Source: Pseudomonas sp. HMWF032 (GTDB lineage Bacteria; Pseudomonadota; Gammaproteobacteria; Pseudomonadales; Pseudomonadaceae). Taken from it: a DNA stretch of 53,137 nt. Under the pieces are notes generated by a model. The model worked only from the letters and a program-made list of their open reading frames with translations, made no database searches and was not told the DNA's origin. Location of the stretch: assembly GCF_003060885.1 (NCBI RefSeq), contig NZ_QAIG01000011.1, positions 1-53,137 on the forward strand. Direction: 5' to 3'. This document shows, piece by piece, positions 10,110-18,213 of this stretch. A program made the translations under genes and the position numbers. Numbering within the stretch: position 1 is the first letter of the stretch; every line of letters starts with the position of its first letter.

Positions 10110-11672
10110 GTGAGCCAAGCTCTGATCGCCGCATTGCAAAACCCGGCACTCTACCCTCATCCGGTGGAGCAGTTTCAGGTCATCGAAACCCATATTTCCT
10201 GGGTGATACTCACCGGCCCCTTCGCTTACAAAATCAAGAAACCAGTGAATTTCGGCTTTCTCGATTTCACCGAATTAAGCGCCCGCGAGCACTTCTGCAA
10301 GGAAGAGCTGCGCCTCAATCAGCGCCTGACTCAAGGCCTTTACCTGGACGTGCTGCCGATCAGCGGCAGTGTCGAGGCACCACAACTCGGCGGTAGCGGA
10401 ACGGCCATCGAGTATGTGCTGAAAATGCGCCAGTTCCCGCAAAGCCAATTGCTCAGTGATGTACAGGCACGCGGTGAATTGACTGAAGCGCACATCGACG
10501 ACCTGGCCAAGCAGATCGCAGACTTCCATGGCACCACACCTGCAGTGGCAAGCAGCCATGCGTTGTGCTCGCCAGACGCCATCGTTGCGCCAATGCGGCA
10601 GAACTTCGAGCAGATCCGCCCACTGCTCAATGATGCCGCCGACCTGCAGCAGCTGGCGGCTCTGCAAGACTGGACCGAAGCCACCTACACCCGCCTGGAG
10701 CCACTGCTTGCCGAACGCGCCAACAGTGGCTCGATCCGCGAATGTCATGGCGACATCCACCTGGGCAACGCCACCCTGCTCGACGGCCAGGTCGTGCTGT
10801 TCGATTGCATCGAATTCAACGAGCCATTCCGCCTGATCGATATCGCCTCGGACGCGGCCTTCCTCGCCATGGATCTGGAAGACCGTGGCCTCAAGGCGCA
10901 TGCCTGGCGCTTCATCAATGCCTGGCTGGAGCACACCGGTGATTACGCAGCACTGGAGTTGCTGAATTTCTACAAGGCCTACCGCGCCCTGGTACGCGCC
11001 AAAGTCGCGCTGTTCAGCCTGGCCCATCAGACCGATGCGGTGCAAAAAGCCGTAACCCTGCGCCAATACCGTAACTACGCCAACCTGGCGGAAAGCTACA
11101 GCGCCATCCCCTCTTGTTTCCTGGCTATCACCCACGGTGTTTCTGCCGTGGGAAAAAGCCATGTGGCCATGCGCCTGGTCGAGGCACTGGGTGCTATTCG
11201 ACTGCGTTCGGATGTAGAGCGCAAGCGACTGTTCGGCGAACAGTCGCTTGCAGACCTCGGCAAGTTGAGCGCCGGCATCTACACCCAGAACGCCAGCGCC
11301 ACCACTTACCAGCGCCTGCACCAACTCGCCAAAGCGACCCTGCATGCCGGGTTTCCAGTAATCATCGACGCCACTTACCTCAAGCAGGCACAGCGCGAGG
11401 CAGCCAGTCAGGTGGCCGAAGCCTGCGGCGTTCCCTTCATCATTCTGGAGTGCAGCGCCCCTGACGAAGTTATCGCCAGTTGGCTGGAGCAGCGCAAAGC
11501 CGCTGGTAGCGACCCATCCGATGCCACCATGGATGTTGTGCTCGCACAAAAGGCGAGCCGCGAAGCACTGAGTGACGGTGAACTGCTGCACAGCAAGCGT
11601 GTCGACACCCACGAAAGCGCCAGCCTGGACACCCTGATCGCGCGCATTCGCCAACGCCTTCCGGGAATCTGA
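10110..11672 (+). CDS. Bifunctional aminoglycoside phosphotransferase-like kinase / P-loop ATPase
   Basis: A 520-residue fusion. The N-terminal half (to about 310) has the protein-kinase-like fold of the APH family, with the catalytic loop ECHGDIHLGN near residue 214 and the metal-binding segment FDCIEFN. The C-terminal half (about 330-520) is a small-molecule kinase-like P-loop domain with Walker A GVSAVGKS near 343-350, and IDATYLKQAQR and LECSAPDEVI further on. The family is widespread and its substrate is unknown; nothing here supports antibiotic resistance. The GTG at 10110 follows AAGGAT. It is divergent from mrcB with about 118 bp between starts. Confidence 0.85.
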   Translation: MSQALIAALQNPALYPHPVEQFQVIETHISWVILTGPFAYKIKKPVNFGFLDFTELSAREHFCKEELRLNQRLTQGLYLDVLPISGSVEAPQLGGSGTAIEYVLKMRQFPQSQLLSDVQARGELTEAHIDDLAKQIADFHGTTPAVASSHALCSPDAIVAPMRQNFEQIRPLLNDAADLQQLAALQDWTEATYTRLEPLLAERANSGSIRECHGDIHLGNATLLDGQVVLFDCIEFNEPFRLIDIASDAAFLAMDLEDRGLKAHAWRFINAWLEHTGDYAALELLNFYKAYRALVRAKVALFSLAHQTDAVQKAVTLRQYRNYANLAESYSAIPSCFLAITHGVSAVGKSHVAMRLVEALGAIRLRSDVERKRLFGEQSLADLGKLSAGIYTQNASATTYQRLHQLAKATLHAGFPVIIDATYLKQAQREAASQVAEACGVPFIILECSAPDEVIASWLEQRKAAGSDPSDATMDVVLAQKASREALSDGELLHSKRVDTHESASLDTLIARIRQRLPGI

Positions 11673-11756
11673 TTGACACATAGGACGTAGTACTGCTGGA
11701 AGCAGACTGCGCCACGGCTTCTATACTTGGAGTAAGCCCCAACACGGAGATAGCCC

Positions 11757-12101
11757 ATGAGCCAGCCCAAACAGTTGGACAATCCACTGTACGCACTGAT
11801 TCACAATGAAAAAGTATCGGCATTCAATGCGCAGAAGCCTAAAGACACCGTCGTTGATTTGAGCGACGGTGACTTTCGCGGACTGGATCTACGTGCTCTT
11901 GATGCGCACGGCATCAATTTCACCAACGCCTACTTCCGCGGTGCCGACTTGCGTGGCCTGGATCTGCGCAACTCTCAACTTGAAGGTGCCAGTATTGCCC
12001 ATGCGCAAATATCAGGAGCCTACTTCCCTGTCGAACTGACCGCAGATGAAATCCTCATGTCCGTAAACTTTGGTACACGCCTGCGCTACAAGACACGGTA
12101 A
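11757..12101 (+). CDS. Small pentapeptide-repeat protein
   Basis: A 114-residue cytoplasmic protein. The central region (about 37-85) carries pentapeptide repeats of the A(D/N)LXX type: DFRGLDLRAL, NFTNAYFRGADLRGLDLRNSQLEGASIAHAQ. These would build one or two coils of a right-handed quadrilateral beta-helix. The segment is too short to mimic DNA as Qnr or MfpA do, so the function is unknown. GGAGAT precedes the ATG. It runs into the methyltransferase pseudogene with no gap. Confidence 0.82.
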   Translation: MSQPKQLDNPLYALIHNEKVSAFNAQKPKDTVVDLSDGDFRGLDLRALDAHGINFTNAYFRGADLRGLDLRNSQLEGASIAHAQISGAYFPVELTADEILMSVNFGTRLRYKTR

Positions 12102-12889
12102 GCATCAACGTCAGCCAACTTTTCGGCGCGCTGGCAGCCGCTTACCCCACTTTTCGCCCGCATTATCCAGCACACATATCTGCCTGGATGGCAGCCCGAC
12201 CCCCACAGTGCCTGCTCGCCTTGGACATCGCTTACGGCAATGGCCAGGCAAGTTATCTGCGGTTAGAACACTTGGAGCAGGTTCTGACATGCAATCGCAG
12301 TATTGAACAACTGCAGGCAAGCCGAACACGCTCACATATGCAGCTCTTTGCGACGCACGCACAGGCCGAGCCATTAACCAACCAAAGTATCAACCTGATG
12401 GTGATTGCGCAGGCATTGCATGGGTTCGCCACCCCGGTCTTTTTCAAGAATATGCACCGCCTGCTCAAACCTGGCGTGATCGACTGTGCTTAGTGTTACG
12501 GCCCGCTGCGCATCAACGCAGGGCTGGATGAACTGATCGACCATCTTTACTGGCAAACGCTGGACGATTTCTGGCCGGCAGGTCGGGCCAGTGTTGATGC
12601 GGGTTACCGTGATATGCCCAATCCCTTTAGCGGACTGAAACCAACGAGCTCATCCGTCCAAAAATACTGGTCACTGGATCAATTACAGGGGTATCTGCGG
12701 ACGTGATCAGCATTGCAACGCTATGTACAACACCACAGCCAAAACCCGTTGCAGCAACTAGAGCCTGAGACTCGCAGAACCTGCGGGTATACCAGGCAAC
12801 CACACTTTATCCAGTGGCCGCTACACTTTCTTGCAGGTACGCCAAACTGCCCTATCCGCACGACTGCCCAGCAGCGCAAGGAGGCCTAA
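12101..12889 (+). pseudogene. Class I SAM-dependent methyltransferase, nonsense-mutated
   Basis: One reading frame from about 12101 to the TAA at 12887 resembles a small Rossmann methyltransferase throughout: QLFGALAAAYPTFRPHYPA, motif I degraded to LDIAYGNGQAS, LMVIAQALHGF, YGPLRIN, VDAGYRDMPNPF, then a C-terminal QWPLHFLAG. It is interrupted by TAG at 12491 and TGA at 12704. Both fall where homologues have Trp codons (an xWxYG segment and YLRTWSA), so each is explained by one G-to-A change in TGG. No start codon remains at the 5' end. No frameshift is seen, suggesting recent inactivation. The end overlaps the next gene's start. Confidence 0.8.
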
Positions 12890-13161
12890 TGAACGATGAA
12901 CTGCAACACATGAAAAATCTCGGTAAAACCTCAGCCCAATGGTTACATGCAGTGGGGATCCATAGCGCCAATGACCTGCGCCGCCTGGGATCGGTCAGCG
13001 CATACCGAGCAGTGAGAGCGCGAGGCTTTAGAGCATCGAAAGTACTGCTGTACGCAATCGAAGGAGCATTGCTGGATGTTCATTGGAATGAACTACCACC
13101 CAGCCTGAAAGCGGATCTGAACGGCCAGCTCAATGAAACTTCTCACCACAACAAGAGCTAG
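12889..13161 (+). CDS. TfoX/Sxy C-terminal domain protein
   Basis: A 90-residue protein consisting of the TfoX C-terminal domain alone: MKNLGKTSAQWLHAVGIHSANDLRRLGSVSAYRAV, a helix-hairpin-helix-like fold. The N-terminal domain of full-length Sxy competence regulators is absent. A strong AAGGAGG precedes the ATG at 12889, whose A is the last base of the pseudogene's TAA, so it was probably translationally coupled to the methyltransferase before that gene decayed. The role is unknown; DNA or protein binding is likely from the fold. Confidence 0.82.
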   Translation: MNDELQHMKNLGKTSAQWLHAVGIHSANDLRRLGSVSAYRAVRARGFRASKVLLYAIEGALLDVHWNELPPSLKADLNGQLNETSHHNKS

Positions 13162-13267
13162 CTCACAACCTCTAAGGCTAACGATTTACCGGAAGCCCGC
13201 TGGCAACTATTGTTTTAGGGACGTTCGTACGGTTTAGTATGCCCAGCCAGTTCAAGGAAATTCACTC

Positions 13268-14068
13268 ATGTACTTACTCGGGGAGCAACCGGCTTACGCC
13301 GACCAGCTGATCAACCGATTACAAAGCATCCCGATGCAATTGCTTGAGGGCCTTGCCCCGGCGGCATCACCACTGCATCTCGAGCGTGCGGATGATCTGG
13401 CCAAAATTCTGCCGAGCAACCAGTTGTTCATCATTGAAAACGGTCTCTTACATGCAGTCGTTGATGATCGACCTCTGTTCTATCTGCAAGAAGGTGATCT
13501 GGTCGGCCTGCGGCAGGGCCTGGACATGCCGAGCTGCCGCTACAGCAGCGAAGAACAGCTGAGCCTGATTCCCTACTCGCGCAGTGAGGTGTTTCAGCAC
13601 ATCTATGCCAGCGAGCAGCGCCAGGAACTCTTTATCCAGTACCTGATTGGCCATACCGCTTTGCTGTCAGATGCACTGGCTCGTCTGAAACAACCTGAAA
13701 TACGCCCCTCCACTGGCTTCCAACACTTTGCCGCAGGAGAAGAATTGATCCACCAAGGCGATGTGGCCGACAACGTATTCATCATTATAGAGGGCCATGC
13801 CGAGGCCTATGTAGACGGGCACAAGGTCGGCGACGTGCAGAAAGATGAAATCTTCGGTGCCATGGCCGTATTCACTCGCGAACGGCGCAGCGCCACCGTA
13901 CTGGCCAGCGAACCTTGCACCGTGATGGTGATCCCCAAGGAGCAATTTCTCAGCCTGATGCAGAGCAACCCACGCATTGCCCACAGCCTGATCGAGAGCA
14001 TGGCCAAGCGCATCGACCTGCTCAATAAAGAAGTCACACAGCTACGCTTGCCGGCTGCAGATGCCTGA
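13268..14068 (+). CDS. cbpA: Cyclic-nucleotide-binding protein, CbpA type
   Basis: A 266-residue protein with a divergent N-terminal cNMP-like domain (about 15-125) and a clear C-terminal cNMP-binding domain (about 148-255: GEELIHQGDVADNVFIIIEGHAEAYVDG, then FGAMAVFTRERRSATVLA). There is no helix-turn-helix or enzymatic domain, so it is a cAMP effector rather than a transcription factor. Its position beside the PrrF RNA and the phu heme genes matches cbpA (PA4704) of P. aeruginosa, a Vfr-regulated cAMP-binding protein. In the phosphate-binding cassette the usual FGE(L/I)A reads FGAMA, losing the conserved Glu, while the Arg of RRSA is kept. A clear Vfr site was not found upstream. Confidence 0.85.
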   Translation: MYLLGEQPAYADQLINRLQSIPMQLLEGLAPAASPLHLERADDLAKILPSNQLFIIENGLLHAVVDDRPLFYLQEGDLVGLRQGLDMPSCRYSSEEQLSLIPYSRSEVFQHIYASEQRQELFIQYLIGHTALLSDALARLKQPEIRPSTGFQHFAAGEELIHQGDVADNVFIIIEGHAEAYVDGHKVGDVQKDEIFGAMAVFTRERRSATVLASEPCTVMVIPKEQFLSLMQSNPRIAHSLIESMAKRIDLLNKEVTQLRLPAADA

Positions 14069-14080
14069 ATGCGGCACGCT

Positions 14081-14109
14081 AACAAACCCGGCCTAGCGCC
14101 GGGTTTGTT
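14081..14109 (+). terminator. Terminator after cbpA
   Basis: AACAAACCCGGC, a 5-base loop and GCCGGGTTTGTT form a perfect 12-bp stem 12 bp past the stop, followed by GTT. It isolates cbpA from the PrrF promoter. Confidence 0.85.
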
Positions 14110-14162
14110 GTTAATGGCCGTCACAAAATCAGCCATCACCGCAAAAAGTTTTAGCAAAGACA

Positions 14163-14190
14163 TTGACTTGAAAATGAGAATTGTTATTAT
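14163..14190 (+). promoter_or_regulatory. PrrF promoter with overlapping Fur box
   Basis: -35 TTGACT (14163-14168), a 16-bp spacer and -10 TATTAT (14185-14190) place initiation near 14197. A Fur box, GAAAATGAGAATTGTTATT (14170-14188), matches the 19-bp consensus at 14 positions and covers the spacer and most of the -10. Fe-Fur would block the promoter. Confidence 0.88.
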
Positions 14191-14196
14191 TACCTC

Positions 14197-14310
14197 AACT
14201 GGTCGCGAGATCAGCCGATAAGCTTAAGAGACCTTCAGTCGGCCTCTTCAGATTATCTCCTCATCAGGCTAATCACGGTTATTGACCCGGCTTCTGCCGG
14301 GTCTTTTTTT
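14197..14310 (+). ncRNA. prrF: PrrF iron-responsive small RNA (single copy)
   Basis: An RNA of about 114 nt that begins AACTGGTCGCGAGATCAGCC, contains the conserved AGATTATCTCCTCATCAGGC segment and ends in a strong terminator (GACCCGGC, loop TTCT, GCCGGGTC, seven T; 14284-14310). These blocks and the Fur promoter match PrrF1/PrrF2 of P. aeruginosa, functional counterparts of RyhB that repress mRNAs of iron-using proteins under iron starvation. It lies between cbpA and phuW as in P. aeruginosa, but only one copy is present here. Boundaries are predicted from promoter and terminator. Confidence 0.92.
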
Positions 14311-14539
14311 GCCTACGGGAAAGCACCGCGGCACAGGACAAAATCCGGAAAGAGATCGACTCCAGCCTGGAATTGAATAAGGGCTGGCGGCATTGGGCAC
14401 ATCCGTCAGACACGTAATCCGATGCACTCAGACTAAAATGCAATGCGACGCCCTATTGCGAGCCTCGCGCAGATACAACGGCTGAGCGGACAATCTCCGG
14501 AGAACCCGCAGACAACTGCTCAGCCGCTGGCCAGCCTGG

Positions 14540-15418
14540 CTATGGGCGCAGTTTTGCGCAGTGATCCTGCTCCGGCTGAGCCGGTGTGTACCAGACGTAA
14601 TCGGCCGATTGCGCAGCCACCTGGCTACCAACCTCCGCCAGAATCAGTACCTGCACACCTGCAGCTGCACCCAAATCCTGCAAATGCAGCGGCACACCCA
14701 ACTCACGGCGCACATGGAAGGCGCCGGCAAACAGCAGGCTAGGCTCAGGCGCAGCCAGCAGGGCTTCGGCCATACGCCGATCCCGCTGTTGCTGCACGGC
14801 GAGCATGGCCGGCAACTGACTGTCCGGCAGCAGGTTGCAATGCGACTCGCGAATCTGCTTGAACAGCGCTTCGCGCACCGGCGCAGCCGTGGATGCCGGA
14901 CCTTGGAGTTGTGGTACCCGGGCATAAATCTGCATAACTTCGCGGCGCTCAAGGTTGGCTGAAAGCAACGGATACGGCTGACGCAGCGCATGTTGTACGA
15001 GGGGGCCGTACAGCGACCAAGCCCAGCCCGGCTGCCAGTTCAAAGCACCCAGCATGTCCTGCGGCGCCTGTCCGGCAACGATGGCAGCACGCACCTGATC
15101 GACTTTGACCTGCTGATCCGGCGTCAGCATTTCCAGCAGCAGGCTGCCCTGTGGCCGCTGCGCAGCAAGCGCCCGCAACAACCAGAGCTGCAATGCATGG
15201 TGATCGGGGTTGTCATGCCGCTCGCCGACCAGCACCTTGGGCGCAGCAGCCAGACGCGTCAGCAGTTGCTCAGGCGTCAGCCGCGCGCCGGTACGCAACT
15301 CGACAATCTGCCCCAATTCAGGATGCTGCAGCCCCTCGGGGCTTTGCCAGACGGGTAACGCCGGTAACGCCTGACAGGCACTTAACAGCGCAGCAACCAG
15401 CAATAACACAATACGCAT
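14540..15418 (-). CDS. phuW: ChaN family heme-associated lipoprotein
   Basis: A 292-residue protein with a lipoprotein signal (MRIVLLLVAALLSACQ, lipobox LSAC) and the ChaN/DUF399 fold: GERHDNPDHHALQLWLLRAL, LLLEMLTPDQQ, FAGAFHVRRELGVPLHL. ChaN-like proteins bind stacked heme pairs, and this one is the last gene of the phu heme operon, so a role in heme handling at the outer membrane is likely. The ATG at 15418 is 10 bp after the phuV stop, preceded by AAGGTC. Past its stop, 14479-14526 holds a perfect 9-bp inverted repeat (CGGCTGAGC) with a 30-base loop, the only terminator-like structure seen there. Confidence 0.85.
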   Translation of the reverse strand: MRIVLLLVAALLSACQALPALPVWQSPEGLQHPELGQIVELRTGARLTPEQLLTRLAAAPKVLVGERHDNPDHHALQLWLLRALAAQRPQGSLLLEMLTPDQQVKVDQVRAAIVAGQAPQDMLGALNWQPGWAWSLYGPLVQHALRQPYPLLSANLERREVMQIYARVPQLQGPASTAAPVREALFKQIRESHCNLLPDSQLPAMLAVQQQRDRRMAEALLAAPEPSLLFAGAFHVRRELGVPLHLQDLGAAAGVQVLILAEVGSQVAAQSADYVWYTPAQPEQDHCAKLRP

Positions 15419-15428
15419 AAACAAGACC

Positions 15429-16196
15429 TTAACGAGCAACGATTAAAGGGTGACCCCGTTCCGGATGCTGCTGCACCAGCACTTCGAGACCAAACACCGC
15501 CTGCAATGGCTCGGCGCGCAGCACGGCCTCAGGACTACCGAGCGCATGGGGGCGGCCTCGCTCCAGCAGCAACAGACGGTCGCAGTAACGCGCGGCCAGA
15601 TTGAGGTCGTGAAGAATCACCAGTACCGCGGCGCCCTGCTCGACGAAAGCGCGGGTGGCCTGCAATGTGGTGTGCTGATGCAGCGGATCAAGCATTGAAG
15701 TCGGCTCATCGAGCAGCAGTATCTGCCCTCCCCCCCCCGGCCAGAGCTGAGCCAGCACCCGCGCCAGGTGCACGCGCTGGCGCTCGCCGCCGGATAACGC
15801 CAGGTAACTGCGTCCGGCCAAATGCAAGGCATCGGCCGCCTCCAGCGCCTGCTTGATGATCTGTGCATCGCGCACACGCCCACTGGCGTGAGGCAAGCGG
15901 CCCATGCCGACCACTTCTTCCACACGAAAGGCAAAGTTCAATGTCGAGGTCTGTGGCAATACCGCCAGACGTTGCGCGCGCTCGCTGCCGGGCCAGTCCT
16001 GCAAGCGCCGTTGATCCAGCCAGACGTCGCCATGGCTCGGCTGCAACTCGCCACATAAAGCACCCAGCAAGGTACTCTTGCCAGCACCATTTGGGCCCAA
16101 CACGCCGAGCACTTCGCCCGGACGCAGCTCCAGGTTGATATCCGCCAACACCGTACACGGGCCGCGCTGTACCGCCAGATTTTCCGCGCGCAGCAT
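15429..16196 (-). CDS. phuV: Heme ABC transporter ATP-binding protein
   Basis: The 255-residue ATPase of the PhuTUV inner-membrane heme importer. Walker [10 protein letters not shown] is at 34-42, the signature LSGGERQR precedes LARVL, and Walker B LLLDEP follows shortly after the signature helix. The start overlaps the phuU stop, as expected for a tightly coupled operon. One oddity: the codons for four glycines just before Walker B contain nine consecutive G on the coding strand (15730-15738), a site prone to slippage; the frame is intact in this sequence. Confidence 0.95.
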   Translation of the reverse strand: MLRAENLAVQRGPCTVLADINLELRPGEVLGVLGPNGAGKSTLLGALCGELQPSHGDVWLDQRRLQDWPGSERAQRLAVLPQTSTLNFAFRVEEVVGMGRLPHASGRVRDAQIIKQALEAADALHLAGRSYLALSGGERQRVHLARVLAQLWPGGGGQILLLDEPTSMLDPLHQHTTLQATRAFVEQGAAVLVILHDLNLAARYCDRLLLLERGRPHALGSPEAVLRAEPLQAVFGLEVLVQQHPERGHPLIVAR

Positions 16197-17233
16197 CAGG
16201 TACGCCCCCGCAGCAACAGATAAAGGAAGAACGGCGCGCCAATCAGCGCCGTGACAATACCAATCGGCAATTCCGCCGGCGCCAGCACCAGCCGTGCCAC
16301 CAAATCCGCCAGCAGTAGCAGACTGGCACCCGCCAGCGCTGAAGCCGGCAACAGCACACGATGATCCGGCCCCACGAGCAGACGCACGAGATGCGGCACC
16401 ACCAGGCCGATAAAGCCGATCATCCCCGCCGCGGCTACCGCGGCACCTACGCCCAGGGCGGTGCAGAACACCAGTTCAGCCTTGATCCGCTCAACAGCAA
16501 AACCCAGGTGGCGTGCTTCAGACTCGCCCAACAGCAAGGCATTCAGCGCCTTGGCCCGTCGTGGCAACCACAGCGCCACGGCCGCCGTCACCAGCAGCAA
16601 CGGCCACAGACGCGGGTAGCTGGCGCCATTTAGGCTGCCCAGGTTCCAGAACGTCAGGGTACGCAAGGTGGCGTCATCGGCCAGGTAAGTGAACAGACCG
16701 ATGGCAGCACCGGCCAATGCGGTGAGGGCAATACCGGCCAGGAGCATGGTCGCCACATTGGTTTCACCATCACGCCGGCCCAGGCGATAAACCAGAGCCG
16801 TTACCCCCAAACCACCGATAAAGGCACACACCGACAATAGATACGGCGCGAACGCTTCCGGCAAGCCGCCCAGGGCCGCACCACCGACAATCGCAATCGA
16901 CGCGCCGAGGGCCGCGCCGCTGGATACGCCAATCAACCCAGGGTCTGCCAGCGGGTTACGAAACAACCCCTGCATCGCCACCCCGCACAGCGCCAGCACT
17001 GCACCGACCAGCAGCCCGAGCAGGGTGCGCGGAAGGCGGATCTGCCCGAGGATCAGTTCGGCCTGGGCCAACTCATCGCCCGCGTGCACCACCCCCAGCA
17101 GGCGCAACGCCGCCTTGAGCGTATCGAGTAGCGGCAGGCTGACTGGCCCCAGCGCCAGGGATAACCAGAGCGCGAGCACCAGCAACAGGCTCAATGCAAT
17201 AAACAGTGAGCGCGGTCGAATAACAGGATTCAT
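16196..17233 (-). CDS. phuU: Heme ABC transporter permease
   Basis: A 345-residue FecCD-family inner-membrane permease with about ten hydrophobic helices. Family segments include [43 protein letters not shown] near the N-terminal third and [23 protein letters not shown], the ATPase-contact region. It forms the channel of PhuTUV with PhuV. The ATG overlaps the end of phuT by 4 bp. Confidence 0.95.
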   Translation of the reverse strand: MNPVIRPRSLFIALSLLLVLALWLSLALGPVSLPLLDTLKAALRLLGVVHAGDELAQAELILGQIRLPRTLLGLLVGAVLALCGVAMQGLFRNPLADPGLIGVSSGAALGASIAIVGGAALGGLPEAFAPYLLSVCAFIGGLGVTALVYRLGRRDGETNVATMLLAGIALTALAGAAIGLFTYLADDATLRTLTFWNLGSLNGASYPRLWPLLLVTAAVALWLPRRAKALNALLLGESEARHLGFAVERIKAELVFCTALGVGAAVAAAGMIGFIGLVVPHLVRLLVGPDHRVLLPASALAGASLLLLADLVARLVLAPAELPIGIVTALIGAPFFLYLLLRGRT

Positions 17234-18129
17234 GGCGTGGGCTTAGCTTCGGCGACCAAAGGTTGGCTGGCAGGATAAAAGGCTGCGGACAAGGCCGCCA
17301 GCCCATCCGGCAAACGCGGGCCGAGACCGCCGACCAGCAGCGTCGGGTCAAGCATCAGCAAACGCTGGTTACGCGCTGCCCGGGTCGCCGCCAGCGCGGG
17401 ATTCTGCTGCAACAATGCCTCACGCGCAGCATCACCGGACAGGCTGCGGTCGGCGATGATCAGCACCTCGGGATTAAGCGCCAGCAGGGCTTCGGTGGAC
17501 AGCGCCTTGAAGCCGCGGTGGCTGGCCAGATTGCGCCCGCCGGCACGCTCGATCAGCCAGTCGGCCGACGTGTCCTTGCCACCCGCCATCGGACTACCGC
17601 CGGCATGCCCGAGTAATAGCAGCACGCCCGGCGCCGCCTGTTGACGCTGCGCGCTCACCAGCCAGTCGGCCTGCTGCTGCAAGCGCTGCTGATAGGCCGC
17701 AAAGACCTGATCAGCGCGTTGCGGCTCGCCTAACAGAGTGCCGATGCGCTGCAGACTGGCCTGCACACTGCTCAGGTCCGCCTTGGACGAGAGCATTTCC
17801 ACTCGCACACCGGCGCCGCGCAATTGCGCCAGCACCGGCGGTGGCCCCATTTCTTCACTGCCGATCAGCATATCCGGGCGCAGCGTCAATATGCCTTCGG
17901 CCGCCAGCTGGCGCTGATAACCGATACTCGGCAGCGCACGCAGCGACTCTGGATGCTGACTGGTGCTGTCCACCCCGACCAGACGGCTTTCGCCACCCAG
18001 CGCCACCACCCACTCGCTGAGTGAACCACCGGAACTGATCCAGCGTTGCGGCAACGGCTCGGCGGCCATCGCCGAGGCACAGGACAACAGGCTCGCGCAC
18101 AGGGCGAGCAGAGAGCTAAGGGGCTTCAT
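17230..18129 (-). CDS. phuT: Periplasmic heme-binding protein
   Basis: A 299-residue class III solute-binding protein that hands heme to PhuUV. The signal peptide is MKPLSSLLALCASLLSCASAMA (cleavage near 22). Tyr71 in LPSIGYQRQLAAEGIL is at the number of the known axial heme ligand of P. aeruginosa PhuT. The two-lobe fold is indicated by WVVALGGESRLVGVDSTS and LNPEVLIIADRSL. An 84-bp gap separates it from phuS, while phuU follows with overlap. Confidence 0.94.
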   Translation of the reverse strand: MKPLSSLLALCASLLSCASAMAAEPLPQRWISSGGSLSEWVVALGGESRLVGVDSTSQHPESLRALPSIGYQRQLAAEGILTLRPDMLIGSEEMGPPPVLAQLRGAGVRVEMLSSKADLSSVQASLQRIGTLLGEPQRADQVFAAYQQRLQQQADWLVSAQRQQAAPGVLLLLGHAGGSPMAGGKDTSADWLIERAGGRNLASHRGFKALSTEALLALNPEVLIIADRSLSGDAAREALLQQNPALAATRAARNQRLLMLDPTLLVGGLGPRLPDGLAALSAAFYPASQPLVAEAKPTP

Positions 18130-18213
18130 GGGAATTCTCTAGGGAAACAGAAGTGAACGCCGGCCCCGGTCAAACCAGTGGCGCGGCGCATCAACCACAA
18201 CGGCTAAACCGAC

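Noticed and set aside
10275..11681. 468-codon minus-strand frame opposite the kinase/P-loop gene
   Set aside because: The plus-strand protein has two intact catalytic motifs; the antisense product shows none and has no ribosome-binding site.
12101..12889. Stop-codon recoding (e.g. selenocysteine) in the methyltransferase
   Set aside because: One stop is TAG, both replace Trp codons, motif I is also degraded and the start codon is lost, so decay explains it better.
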